Shown: piece by piece, positions 8,034 through 16,261 of the stretch
How positions within the stretch are numbered: the stretch's first letter is position 1
How the letters are laid out: each line of letters starts with the position of its first letter
Assembly (NCBI GenBank): GCA_030427935.1
Contig: JAUICI010000019.1
Location: 1 to 32,804, forward strand
Direction of reading: 5' to 3'
DNA length: 32,804 bases
Source of the DNA: Bacteroidia bacterium
GTDB taxonomy: Bacteria; Bacteroidota; Bacteroidia; Flavobacteriales_D; Crocinitomicaceae
Translations under genes and position numbers: made by a program
The notes under the pieces: model-generated
Seen by the model: the letters and a program-made list of their open reading frames with translations, nothing else
What the model was told of the DNA's origin: nothing
Databases searched by the model: none

Positions 8034-8543
8034 ATGAAAAATTATCTAATACTTATTATTGGGCTAACATTTTTCTTTGGATCAAATGTCCATGCTCAGA
8101 AATGGATAAGATACCAAAGTAAATCAGCAAGATTACAAGCTGATTTCCCGGTAAATCCGGAAGAAAAAATTGAGGATACGGATAAGGCGAAAACTTATAC
8201 TGCTACGGTTACACACGACGGTTATGAGTTTACTGCTTCGGCGATGCTCTATAAAACAAATCTAAATGTAAAAGGGCTTTCTCAAGAAACTTTAGCCAAA
8301 ACTTCTTTGGATGCTTTCGAGAAAAACTTGGGTGCGACTAAAGTGATGAGTAAAAACTATTACTATCGGCAAGATGTTGGTTTAGACGCAGAAATTGACA
8401 CACCTGATTATGACAATACAATATTGTATAGAGTCATCGTTGTAGGTAAAACACGTTATGAAATTTCTGTGATGAAAAAATCAGGAAAAGCGAAATATGG
8501 ACTGATGAAAAAGTTCCTCAATAGCTTTAAAATATTGAAGTAA
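8034..8543 (+). CDS. Small secreted protein, second of a tandem paralogous pair
   Basis: A 169-residue exported protein with a signal peptide ending NVHA before QKW. It is homologous to the preceding gene by shared blocks in the same order: QKW, ADFPVNPEEK, ATVTHDGYEFTASAM, NLNVKGLSQETLAKTSLDAF, and YRVIVVGKTRYEISVMKK. Unlike its neighbour it has no cysteines in the mature region, so the two copies have diverged. No function is recognised. The next gene, a serine hydrolase, begins three bases after its stop codon, so the pair may be read together with the downstream operon. Confidence 0.78.
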   Translation: MKNYLILIIGLTFFFGSNVHAQKWIRYQSKSARLQADFPVNPEEKIEDTDKAKTYTATVTHDGYEFTASAMLYKTNLNVKGLSQETLAKTSLDAFEKNLGATKVMSKNYYYRQDVGLDAEIDTPDYDNTILYRVIVVGKTRYEISVMKKSGKAKYGLMKKFLNSFKILK

Positions 8544-8546
8544 TCA

Positions 8547-9602
8547 ATGAATGCAAAAAGTTTATTTCTTGCACTAACTTTTGTTTTTTCAACATTAACA
8601 TTTGGTCAAGAATTAGACTCTTTTCTTCAAAAGTATTTTCAAAAAAAAGAAATTGCCGGTGTTATAGCCGGCATTTCTATTGATGGAGAGATTCGATTTA
8701 CAGGTCAAGCCGGTTTCGCCGACATCAAAGATTCTCTTGTTTATAAGCTCGACATGCATACGAGAATTGCGTCGATCATCAAACCCATGACTGCAATAGG
8801 AATCATGCAATTAGTTGAAAAGGGGAAAATCCAATTAGATGAACCGATTTCAAAGTATATCAAAGAATATGCTGAAGGAAACAAAAGTAAAATCACCATA
8901 AGGCAAGTTCTGAGTCACACTTCTGGAATCCCTGGATACAAAAACAAAAAAGAAAAGGAGAATAAAAAAAATTACAAGAATTTAGAAAGTGCATTTACCA
9001 TTTTTAAAAATCGAGATCTAGATTTTGAACCAGGAACGAAATATGCCTATACCTCTTATGGATATGTTGTATTGGGAATCCTTATTGAGCGGGTCTCAGG
9101 GAGTTCTTACAAAAAATACATGGGGGAAAATATTTGGACACCCCTATGGATGGTTCATACACAACCTGAAAAATATAAATTCAAATACGATTCAAAAGCC
9201 AAACTCTACCACAAGGAAAATGGAAAAATAAAAGCTGTAAAACAAACAAATATAAGTGATCGAATTCCAGGAGGAGGAGTACATTCTACCTTAAGAGACG
9301 TGCTCATGTTTGGAGATGGTATCGTTCTTCAAAAATTATTGAAAGATTCTACATTTCAATTGATGACGGTAGATCCTGGATTAAAAAAAGGAGGAAACGG
9401 ATATGGTTTAGGACTGACATTATTTGGAAACAATCCGGATTTAGGTCCAATCTACGGCCATGGCGGAGCCCAAACGGGTTGTTCTGGAATTTTATTTCTC
9501 ATTCCAAAGAAAAAAGCTGTGATCGCAGTTTTATCCAATACCTCAGGGGCGAATGCAACGGTTGGACAAATAGCGGTAGAGCTACTTCAATTTTTAAAAT
9601 GA
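8547..9602 (+). CDS. Exported serine hydrolase of the beta-lactamase/class C (AmpC-like) family
   Basis: A 351-residue exported protein of the serine beta-lactamase-like superfamily, which includes D-aminopeptidases, esterases and carboxypeptidases. A signal peptide (about 1-20) precedes the hydrolase domain. The nucleophile motif is S76-I-I-K79 in ASIIKPM. The second motif, normally Y-x-N, reads Y168-T-S170 in YTSYGY, and the third is H305-G-G in YGHGGAQTG. LSHTSGIP and IPGGGVHST are also typical. Most such Bacteroidota proteins are not antibiotic-resistance enzymes; a peptidase or esterase role in the periplasm is more likely. Its stop codon overlaps the next start (ATGA), indicating translational coupling. 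The substrate is not predictable. Confidence 0.88.
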   Translation: MNAKSLFLALTFVFSTLTFGQELDSFLQKYFQKKEIAGVIAGISIDGEIRFTGQAGFADIKDSLVYKLDMHTRIASIIKPMTAIGIMQLVEKGKIQLDEPISKYIKEYAEGNKSKITIRQVLSHTSGIPGYKNKKEKENKKNYKNLESAFTIFKNRDLDFEPGTKYAYTSYGYVVLGILIERVSGSSYKKYMGENIWTPLWMVHTQPEKYKFKYDSKAKLYHKENGKIKAVKQTNISDRIPGGGVHSTLRDVLMFGDGIVLQKLLKDSTFQLMTVDPGLKKGGNGYGLGLTLFGNNPDLGPIYGHGGAQTGCSGILFLIPKKKAVIAVLSNTSGANATVGQIAVELLQFLK

Positions 9603-10069
9603 ACTATCTAATCAATTGTTTTTTACTTATTTTTCCTGTCATTCTTTGGAACTACTTCTTTTTTGAGGACTTACCTAATCCTTACCAAGAAGCCTTTTTT
9701 TGGAAAGATATTCCAGCCTACATTTCAGTTCCTGAAAATATTTTAAGAATTCCCCTTTTCGTTCTCCCATATCTAATGAAAATTCAGGCTGATGAAAAAA
9801 AATTAGTCTTCTACTTCATCACTTTAACTTTATACATGGCAAGTTGGTGCATGCAAATTTATTTTCCTGAATCTGCATGGTCAGAATCTGTCATTGGGTT
9901 CACGGCACCTGCATTTAGCGCATTATTTATAATCCTTTCGATAGGATTTATTGGAAAGCAAGCTGTCTTTGAAAAATTTCCGAGAATGGATCTTGTATAT
10001 TTTTCAATTGGAATTCCATTTATTATCTTTCATACTTGGCATGCATATTTAATTTATTCCAGATTATGA
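9599..10069 (+). CDS. Four- to five-span membrane protein of unknown function
   Basis: A 156-residue polytopic membrane protein. Hydrophobic segments lie near residues 3-21, 49-61, 68-89, 98-118 and 130-153. Start ATG 9599 overlaps the stop of the upstream hydrolase as ATGA, and its own stop overlaps the next ATG in the same way, so I chose it over the longer open frame, which reaches upstream into the hydrolase gene. It ends in a His/Trp-containing segment (FHTWHAYLIYSRL). I do not recognise the family. Coupling on both sides suggests that it works with, or is made in step with, the hydrolase and the S51 peptidase. Confidence 0.75.
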   Translation: MNYLINCFLLIFPVILWNYFFFEDLPNPYQEAFFWKDIPAYISVPENILRIPLFVLPYLMKIQADEKKLVFYFITLTLYMASWCMQIYFPESAWSESVIGFTAPAFSALFIILSIGFIGKQAVFEKFPRMDLVYFSIGIPFIIFHTWHAYLIYSRL

Positions 10070-11343
10070 AGACACTAATTCTCATTGTATCCATTCTTCT
10101 AGCAGTAAAATTAAACGCACAAAACTATGATTCCTATTACACAGGAAACACTGTAGATGCGCAAACAAATCCAACTGGAGGTATTTGCTTAATGGGAGGT
10201 GCAACCGAAAATGATGAAGCCATGAAGTGGTTTCTTCAAAGAGCTAATGGTGGAGATATTTTGGTTCTTAGAGCTTCCGGATCTGATGGTTATAATAATT
10301 ATTTCTACACCCAACTAGGTGTACCAGTAAATTCAGTTGAGACCATTGTTTTCAATAATGCACAAGCAGCCAATGATTCTTATATTCATCAAAAAATAAA
10401 CCAAGCAGAAGCCATTTGGTTTGCGGGTGGTGATCAATGGGATTATATCTCTTATTGGAGAGGAACTGCAATAGATTCCTTAATCAACCTTGGAATTCAA
10501 AATCGAAATATTGTAATTGGAGGAACAAGCGCAGGCATGGCAATTCAGGGGAAATATTATTTCACTGCTGAAAATGGAACCATAACAACGACCGATGCCT
10601 TAAATAACCCTTATCATCCGAATCTAACTGTGGATTCAGTTTCTTTTATCCAAAAAGATTATCTCAGTGATGTGATTACCGATACACACTATGATAATCC
10701 CGATAGAAAAGGAAGACATTTGACATTCATGGCTCGAGTTTATCAAGATTTAGGGACTGGCATAAAAGGAATCGCTTGTGAGGAGTACACTGCGGTTTGT
10801 ATAGACGAAAATGGAATAGCTTCTGTTTATGGAGATCATCCCAATTATGATGACTTTGCCTATTTCCTTCAACCAAATTGTGAGGTTTTAGACCCAAGTC
10901 CAGAGATTTGCAGCACTGGCATTCCTTTAACATGGTCGCATTCCTCAGAAGCCGTAAAAGTTTATAAAGTTCCAGGAACTATGAATGGAGCAAATACTTT
11001 TGATTTAAATGATTGGCAAACAGGGTCAGGAGGGATCTGGCAAAATTGGTCAGTCACACCAAATACACTAGTCGAAGCCCCTTCAATTGCACCCAACTGT
11101 AATTTATCATTATTAGAACTAAAAAGGGATTTCATCATTTATCCTAATCCTTTGCATGATGAACTAAATATCGAGCACAACTTCGGCAGTTTTCAAGTTG
11201 AGATATTAAATCTATTAGGACAGCAGGTTTTATTTTTTGAAAATCAGAAAAAATTAAATTTGAGTAATTTGGATAATGGTTCCTACATCATTCGTATTCG
11301 AGCACACAGCCATATTTTCACCAAGAAAATTATTAAAAGGTGA
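10066..11343 (+). CDS. T9SS-secreted peptidase S51 / cyanophycinase-like protein
   Basis: A 425-residue secreted protein in three parts. A signal peptide covers about 1-18 (ending LNA). The S51 peptidase domain (about 35-290) has the nucleophile elbow GGTSAGM with S155, an upstream AGGDQWDY, and THYDNPDRKGRH, in line with the Ser/His/Glu-type hydrolases that cleave beta-linked aspartyl bonds, as cyanophycinase and dipeptidase E do. The C-terminal domain (about 354-425) begins IYPNPLHDELNIE and contains NLLGQQV and LDNGSYIIRI, ending KKIIKR, a type A T9SS sorting signal. The protein should therefore be carried through the outer membrane, then released or surface-anchored. Start ATG 10066 overlaps the upstream stop. 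Whether it acts on cyanophycin, isoaspartyl peptides or another polymer cannot be told from sequence. Confidence 0.88.
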   Translation: MKTLILIVSILLAVKLNAQNYDSYYTGNTVDAQTNPTGGICLMGGATENDEAMKWFLQRANGGDILVLRASGSDGYNNYFYTQLGVPVNSVETIVFNNAQAANDSYIHQKINQAEAIWFAGGDQWDYISYWRGTAIDSLINLGIQNRNIVIGGTSAGMAIQGKYYFTAENGTITTTDALNNPYHPNLTVDSVSFIQKDYLSDVITDTHYDNPDRKGRHLTFMARVYQDLGTGIKGIACEEYTAVCIDENGIASVYGDHPNYDDFAYFLQPNCEVLDPSPEICSTGIPLTWSHSSEAVKVYKVPGTMNGANTFDLNDWQTGSGGIWQNWSVTPNTLVEAPSIAPNCNLSLLELKRDFIIYPNPLHDELNIEHNFGSFQVEILNLLGQQVLFFENQKKLNLSNLDNGSYIIRIRAHSHIFTKKIIKR

Positions 11344-11359
11344 TTTCTTATCCATTTAC

Positions 11360-11390
11360 TTTGCCAATTCAGAAAAATAGACGAATTTTG
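11360..11390 (+). promoter_or_regulatory. Putative promoter of rpsP-rimM-trmN6
   Basis: TTTG at 11360-11363 (-33) and GAATTTTG at 11383-11390 (-7, one mismatch to TAnnTTTG) are separated by 19 bases. Transcription would begin near 11396, placing both downstream hairpins inside the 5' untranslated leader. Confidence 0.55.
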
Positions 11391-11400
11391 CGCTCTTATT

Positions 11401-11453
11401 TATTAACCGAGGTTTCGTACCTCAACTATTATTAACCGGGATTTCGTATCCCA
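11401..11453 (+). promoter_or_regulatory. Two tandem covarying hairpins in the rpsP leader
   Basis: Two copies of TATTAACCG plus a hairpin lie one after the other, 29 bases apart. Copy one: GAGGT-TTCGT-ACCTC (11409-11423). Copy two: GGGAT-TTCGT-ATCCC (11438-11452). The five-base-pair stems differ at two pairs, both compensatory (A-T to G-C and G-C to A-T), while the flank TATTAACCG, the loop TTCGT and the following CAA are the same. The second hairpin ends 17 bases before the rpsP ATG. This is a candidate cis-regulatory RNA or protein-binding leader; I cannot match it to a described motif. Confidence 0.65.
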
Positions 11454-11469
11454 AACAATAAAAATAGCA

Positions 11470-12171
11470 ATGGCTACAAAAATTAGATTGCAAAGACACG
11501 GTAAGAAAGGTAAGCCGTTTTACCACATCGTGATCGCAGATTCAAGAGCAAAAAGAGACGGTAGATACATCGAGAAAATCGGTACTTACAATCCAAATGT
11601 TAACCCAGCAATTATCAACTTAGAGTTCGAAAGAGCTGTTGAGTGGTATGGAAAAGGTGCTCAACCAACTGATACAGTAAGAGCTATTCTTTCATACAAA
11701 GGGGTTCTTTACAAGTCGCACTTAAGTAAAGGCGTTGCTAAAGGAGCTTTAACAGAAGCTGAAGCTGATAAGAAATTTGATGCTTGGATGAAGGAAAAAG
11801 AAGGTAAGGTTACTGCCAAATCTGACAAATTAGCTGCTGATCAAGAAGCTGCTAAGAAAGCTGCTCTTGCTGCTGAAAAAGAAGTAAATGAAAAAAGAGC
11901 TGCAGATATCGCTGCTAAGAATGCTCCAGAAGAAATGGTAGAAGAAGCACAAGCTGAAGCTGCTGCTGAAGGAGAAGAAGCACCGGCTGCTGAAGCGTCT
12001 ACAGAAGCTGCACCGGCAGAAGAAGCTCCTACTGCTGAAGAGGCACCAGCTGAAGAAACAGCGAAAGAAGAGGCTGCTCCTGAAGCTGAAGCAAAAGCAG
12101 AGGAACCTGCAAAAGAAGAAGCTCCTGCAGAGGAAACTAAAGAAGAAGGAGAAGATAAAGCTGAAGCTTAA
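11470..12171 (+). CDS. rpsP: 30S ribosomal protein bS16 with long acidic Ala/Glu/Pro tail
   Basis: bS16 is a structural protein of the 30S subunit, acting in early assembly. Residues 1-85 are the standard domain: [35 protein letters not shown], then YNPNVNP and [12 protein letters not shown]. The protein then continues far beyond the usual 80-90 residues. It has a Lys/Ala-rich, probably helical stretch (about 95-155), then a low-complexity acidic tail (about 156-233) built of Ala, Glu and Pro, with EEAPAEE-like units. Bacteroidota bS16 proteins often carry an extension, though 233 residues is long. It is the first gene of an rpsP-rimM-trmN6 operon with only 15 bases to rimM, and is preceded by tandem leader hairpins that may control it. 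Confidence 0.96.
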   Translation: MATKIRLQRHGKKGKPFYHIVIADSRAKRDGRYIEKIGTYNPNVNPAIINLEFERAVEWYGKGAQPTDTVRAILSYKGVLYKSHLSKGVAKGALTEAEADKKFDAWMKEKEGKVTAKSDKLAADQEAAKKAALAAEKEVNEKRAADIAAKNAPEEMVEEAQAEAAAEGEEAPAAEASTEAAPAEEAPTAEEAPAEETAKEEAAPEAEAKAEEPAKEEAPAEETKEEGEDKAEA

Positions 12172-12186
12172 TTTTTTCGTTCAGGA

Positions 12187-12717
12187 ATGAACAAACAGGA
12201 TTGTTATAATCTCGGACACATCGCTAAGATCGTTGGGTTCAAGGGGCAAATTTCAGCCTTTATAGATGCTACAAATCCTTATGAATATTCAGAATTGGAA
12301 TCAGTGTTTGTTGAAATCAACAATGCGCTGGTTCCTTTTTTTATTGACTCCATCTCGATCAATGACAAAGGTTTTGCCAAAATCAAATTCGAAGGTGTAG
12401 ATACTGAATCTGAGGCAAAAGCTTTGGTTAAAAAACAACTATTCCTACCCTTAACCATTCTTCCAAAATTAGAGGGCAATCATTTTTACTATCACGAAGT
12501 AGAAGGGTTTAAAGTTCAAGATAAAGCAAAAGGCTTCATTGGTGAAGTCATCAAAGTTCTTGAGGTCAATAACAATCCTCTACTAGAACTTTCATTTGAA
12601 GGAAAAGAAATATTGATCCCGCTTCAAGATGAATTTCTTCTAAATGTAGATCGCCAAAACAAGATTTTGGAGGTGAATTGTCCGGAAGGTCTTATCGATC
12701 TGTACTTGGATGACTAA
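12187..12717 (+). CDS. rimM: Ribosome maturation factor RimM
   Basis: RimM is a 176-residue cytoplasmic factor that binds bS19 and helps the 30S head mature. The N-terminal barrel domain is recognisable (YNLGHIAKIVGFKGQISAFID, then FAKIKFEGVDTESEAKALVKKQLFLP). A PRC-barrel domain follows, with YYHEVEGFKV, IGEVIKVLEVNNNPLLEL and LIPLQDEFLLNVD. The length is that of the family. It follows rpsP by 15 bases, a conserved bacterial arrangement that supports the call. Its stop overlaps the trmN6 start by eight bases, so trmN6 translation is probably coupled to it. Confidence 0.96.
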   Translation: MNKQDCYNLGHIAKIVGFKGQISAFIDATNPYEYSELESVFVEINNALVPFFIDSISINDKGFAKIKFEGVDTESEAKALVKKQLFLPLTILPKLEGNHFYYHEVEGFKVQDKAKGFIGEVIKVLEVNNNPLLELSFEGKEILIPLQDEFLLNVDRQNKILEVNCPEGLIDLYLDD

Positions 12718-13420
12718 GTCGGTCTTCAATCTCAAACAATTTAAAGTTTCTCATGGAAAAAGCTCCATGAAAGTAGGAACAGATGCCATGATTCTGGGTT
12801 CGATTGTCCAGCACGAAAAGCCACAAAGAATTCTCGATGTAGGAACCGGATCAGGTATTTTAGCACTCATGATGGCCCAAAAATTTCCGGATTCTGAAAT
12901 CTTGGGGATTGATATCCACTCCAACAGCATTGAGGAAGCAAAAGCCAATATTTGTCAATCGCCTTACGATAAAATTCAAATCCAAAAAATTGCTTTCCAA
13001 ACACTTGCTCTAGACTCGAATCAATCTTTCGATCTGATTATTTCAAATCCTCCTTTTTTCCAAGATGATCTGAAATCAATCAACGAAAACCGAAATTCTG
13101 CTAGACACAACGATCAACTTTCTTTCAATGATTTGATCGAATCCGCGAAAAAATTGCTTACTCAATCTGGAAAATTTTGGTTTATCTTACCTACTCGATA
13201 TCATTCTGAAATTTGTAGTTTGATCGAACAAAATCAATTGTATTTGAATCAATTAATCTCCTTAACAAATGACAATCAAGAAGAGCCTGTTCGATACATT
13301 TACTCCATTTCAAATCAAGAACTAGAAATCATAGAAAAATCGATGAATATCAGAATTAAAGGCCAATACAGCTTAGAGTATATCGAACTGACCAAAGATT
13401 TCCATGATCGAAAACTATAG
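12710..13420 (+). CDS. trmN6: tRNA1(Val) adenine-37 N6-methyltransferase
   Basis: A 236-residue SAM-dependent methyltransferase of the TrmN6/YfiC group, which methylates N6 of adenine 37 next to the anticodon of valine tRNA. The Rossmann motif I is ILDVGTGSGILALMM (about 41-55), motif II has LGIDIHSNSIEEA, and the catalytic motif is NPPF at 113-116. The N-terminal block (FKQFKVSHGKSSMKVGTDAMILG type) and the RHND-like segment (SARHNDQLSFNDL) are typical of the family. Its location after rpsP and rimM makes a translation-related role fitting. A different N6-methylated target cannot be excluded by sequence alone, but this is the common family call. Confidence 0.9.
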   Translation: MTKSVFNLKQFKVSHGKSSMKVGTDAMILGSIVQHEKPQRILDVGTGSGILALMMAQKFPDSEILGIDIHSNSIEEAKANICQSPYDKIQIQKIAFQTLALDSNQSFDLIISNPPFFQDDLKSINENRNSARHNDQLSFNDLIESAKKLLTQSGKFWFILPTRYHSEICSLIEQNQLYLNQLISLTNDNQEEPVRYIYSISNQELEIIEKSMNIRIKGQYSLEYIELTKDFHDRKL

Positions 13421-13456
13421 TTTTGTTTAGCTATTTTTAATTTGTTTTAAACAAAA
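13421..13456. repeat. AT-rich inverted repeat between trmN6 and the SOUL gene
   Basis: TTTTGTTTA (13421-13429) and TAAACAAAA (13448-13456) are perfect nine-base arms. Inside, TTTGTTT-T-AAACAAA (13441-13455) is a second symmetrical element. No T run follows, so a terminator is doubtful. An operator for the downstream gene is possible, but chance pairing is easy in AT-rich sequence. Confidence 0.4.
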
Positions 13457-13480
13457 TAGATTCTTTTCTGTTATAAAGGT

Positions 13481-14098
13481 ATGTTTAAACACGTTCGTAA
13501 CATGAAAATTATCTTAACATTTTTACTCAGTGTCATTGTTCTTTTCGGGACGGCTCAAGTTATTCTGCATTATAAAAACCAAAAAACTGAAAAAGTGAAA
13601 TACCAGGTTCTTAAGACGTATGATGAATTCGAAATCCGTTCCTATCCGGAAAGAATTGTTGCTTCAACGGTCTGTGGTACTGGAAAATATGAAAACAACT
13701 CAAATAAAGGATTCGGTAAAATTGCAAGTTATATTTTCGGAGGAAATGAAGAAAATATGCAAATAGCCATGACTTCTCCAGTAAAGATGACCTTGGGAGA
13801 TACTATGGAAATGAGTTTCTACATGCCGGAAGAATATGAGCCAGAAGATTTACCAAAACCCAATAATTCTGCAGTGAAAATCGACAAAGATGGGAAACAA
13901 ATAATTGCGGCAATTCAATTTGGAGGTTGGGCCAACCAGGAAAAAATCGACTTTTATAAAAACAAATTAATCAAACTGCTAAAAAAGAAAGGACTTAAAC
14001 ACAATAACGACTTTGCTTTCCTTGGATATAATGCTCCTTATGAAATGCTAAATAGACGAAATGAGGTGATTGTGAGTTTAAAGGACTATAAAGAATAG
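13481..14098 (+). CDS. SOUL family haem-binding-like protein, membrane-anchored or exported
   Basis: A 205-residue protein (198 if started at ATG 13502, MKIILTF, which gives a cleaner signal anchor). An N-terminal hydrophobic segment (about 9-27) is followed by the SOUL domain: YQVLKTYDEFEIRSYPERIVAST, then GFGKIASYIFGGNEENMQIAMTSPVKM, MEMSFYMPEEY, and a C-terminal FLGYNAPYEMLNRRNEV. These blocks are diagnostic of SOUL/HBP proteins. In animals they bind haem; bacterial members are mostly uncharacterised. It would face the periplasm. It stands alone, convergent with the SpoIIE-type phosphatase gene with 20 bases between the stop codons, and no hairpin terminator is seen there. Confidence 0.88.
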   Translation: MFKHVRNMKIILTFLLSVIVLFGTAQVILHYKNQKTEKVKYQVLKTYDEFEIRSYPERIVASTVCGTGKYENNSNKGFGKIASYIFGGNEENMQIAMTSPVKMTLGDTMEMSFYMPEEYEPEDLPKPNNSAVKIDKDGKQIIAAIQFGGWANQEKIDFYKNKLIKLLKKKGLKHNNDFAFLGYNAPYEMLNRRNEVIVSLKDYKE

Positions 14099-14118
14099 GG
14101 AATAGAAATTTATTTCAT

Positions 14119-16212
14119 TTAAATCCGAATTCCGATCACGCAAACATCGTCCAATTGCTCAAACTCTCCTCTCCATTTTTCAAATTGAGTTTGTAACAAG
14201 AATTTTTGATCTAAGATATCTTCATCCTTTATCTCGAGTAAGTACTTTTTAAAATTGGATGATTTCATTTTCTTCCCTCTATCGCCTCCAAATTGATCCG
14301 CATAACCATCAGAAAATAAATAAACCTGATCCCCTTTCTCCAATTCCAACGTATGAGTAGTGAAAGGTTCCGGCTGAGCATACTTACCTATCGGTTGTTT
14401 ATTCGCTTTTATTTCTGAAATTTCATCTGATCCTTTTCGTATAACCCAAAGTGGATTATGTGCACCAGCGTATGACAGTTTTGTGCAAGAGTTATGAGTA
14501 ACAGAATCTCCTGCCTCTTGCTGTTGCTCTAAACTGACGAGTGCTATATCCATTCCATCTTTTACTTCTTCCTCACTTTTCTGAAATTCCTCGATTACAA
14601 TTTCTCTTGTTTTATCCAAAATCTGACCTGGATCAATTAACCCAAACTCTCGAACAGCTCGATTTAATCCATTATTACATACCACCGAAACCATGGCACC
14701 TGGCACCCCATGTCCTGTGCAATCTGCAGCGGCAATCAAAATTCCCTCGGAGGCCAAAGCCTTGGCGTAGGCCTCCATCCAATAAAAATCACCCGCTACA
14801 ATATCTTTTGGCAAATACAATACAAAAGATTCCGGCAAATTCTTTTTAATGAGAGCATCCGGTGGTAAAATTGCTGTTTGAATTCTTTTGGCATAATTAA
14901 TCGAATCTAAAATCTCTTTGTTCTTTTCTTCGACCAGTTCTTTTTGCTGTTCAGCGATATTTTTTAATTCATCGGATTGTTTTTTCTGCTCCTCTATGAT
15001 TCGCTTTTGTTTTTGACTTACACGAAATCGATTAAAGATGAATATTCCAAAGACAAGAGACAGAATCAGACCTCCATAAGAGTAATAGGAGTTTCTTTTC
15101 TCTTGCTCAGCAATAAGCCGGCTTTGCTCTTTCTCCATTTCAGCCTTTGCTATTTCTGCCTCCTTCTGTTTTTTCTCAGCAGCGGCCTCTAATTCAGCCA
15201 TTTTTTTTGCGGCTCTTTCTGAACTCAAACTCTCAACTACATCAATATAAAAGGACTGATAAAAATAAGCACTATCGTAATTTAATTTACTTGCATAATA
15301 CCTCGAAAGTGCTTTACTCGATTCCTTAACTTCTTCCTTCACACCGATCTCTGTAGCAAAGATAAACGCTCTTCTATAGGTATAAAATGCTTTTTGATGT
15401 TCTCCCGTTTCATTGAAGGCCTTTGCCAATCGATTTAATGTCATGGCCTGCCCTTGAAAATCCTCAAGTTCCATTTTTAAGCTTAAAGACTTATTCAAAA
15501 ATTCAATGGCTTTCTCGTATTCCTTTTTATGCAAATGATAACCACCAAACACGTCAAAATTCATTGCTAGCAGATAAGAATCCTTATTCTCCTCGGCAAT
15601 TTTTAAGGCTTTTTGAGCATAATCAAATGCATCATCAAATGCACCCATTCGAAGATAAAGTTGGCCCAAATAAGTATAGGAATCACCTTGAGAAATTGCA
15701 TCTCCATACTCTAAACTAGATTTAAAATTTCCCTCTGCTTTTTTAAAATTTTCTTGATCCATATTGATCAAACCAAAAGAATTATAGACTTCGGCAATCC
15801 CTTTTCTGTGATCTAATTTCTTGTAGATCTCCAGCGATTTAGACAAATTATCTATTGCTGTTGCATATTCCCCAGTGTAAATATGAAGGTCTCCTAGAAG
15901 AAAATAGGCTTCGGCTAAAATAGCATCGTAGCCTCTTTCATGGCTGACTTCAATCACTTGATTCAAGCGGTCTTTTGCTTCATCGTATTTATCTAAATAA
16001 TAATTTGCTTCCGCCAGTTTATTTTGATAAACCCAATGCATTTGATCTTTTTCTTCGGTTTGATTAACCGCTTCCCGCATGACCGTTTCGGCTTTTGCGG
16101 GGTCTGATAATATGAGATTCAAATAAACTTTTACTTGTGTATCCTGATCATATTGTCCGATCAGATCTAAGGATAGATTCAAAAAAATGAAAATGATGAC
16201 AAAACTTTTCAT
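14119..16212 (-). CDS. TPR-containing membrane protein with SpoIIE/PP2C-type phosphatase domain
   Basis: A 697-residue signalling protein. A signal peptide (about 1-19) leads into TPR repeats (about 60-325, roughly seven). A charged coiled coil follows (about 330-372), then one transmembrane helix (about 377-395), a second coiled coil (398-435) and a cytoplasmic SpoIIE-like Ser/Thr phosphatase domain (about 460-697). Metal-binding segments are visible: GDFYW at 474-478, AAADCTGHGVPGAMVSV, and near the end FSDGYADQFGG and LDDVCVIGIRI. The layout suggests that the TPR domain senses a periplasmic partner and the phosphatase acts inside the cell, perhaps in an anti-sigma/anti-anti-sigma switch. 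No such partner gene lies in the window. It is 49 bases downstream of the pseudouridine synthase gene. Confidence 0.9.
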   Translation of the reverse strand: MKSFVIIFIFLNLSLDLIGQYDQDTQVKVYLNLILSDPAKAETVMREAVNQTEEKDQMHWVYQNKLAEANYYLDKYDEAKDRLNQVIEVSHERGYDAILAEAYFLLGDLHIYTGEYATAIDNLSKSLEIYKKLDHRKGIAEVYNSFGLINMDQENFKKAEGNFKSSLEYGDAISQGDSYTYLGQLYLRMGAFDDAFDYAQKALKIAEENKDSYLLAMNFDVFGGYHLHKKEYEKAIEFLNKSLSLKMELEDFQGQAMTLNRLAKAFNETGEHQKAFYTYRRAFIFATEIGVKEEVKESSKALSRYYASKLNYDSAYFYQSFYIDVVESLSSERAAKKMAELEAAAEKKQKEAEIAKAEMEKEQSRLIAEQEKRNSYYSYGGLILSLVFGIFIFNRFRVSQKQKRIIEEQKKQSDELKNIAEQQKELVEEKNKEILDSINYAKRIQTAILPPDALIKKNLPESFVLYLPKDIVAGDFYWMEAYAKALASEGILIAAADCTGHGVPGAMVSVVCNNGLNRAVREFGLIDPGQILDKTREIVIEEFQKSEEEVKDGMDIALVSLEQQQEAGDSVTHNSCTKLSYAGAHNPLWVIRKGSDEISEIKANKQPIGKYAQPEPFTTHTLELEKGDQVYLFSDGYADQFGGDRGKKMKSSNFKKYLLEIKDEDILDQKFLLQTQFEKWRGEFEQLDDVCVIGIRI

Positions 16213-16261
16213 AAAAAAAGAATATGAAAACGGAATTTAGACAATTTTTGAATCCCTTGTA

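Noticed and set aside
9479-9598. Upstream extension of the membrane protein frame into the hydrolase gene
   Set aside because: The extension overlaps a well-supported coding region in another frame. The ATGA overlap at 9599 is the natural start.
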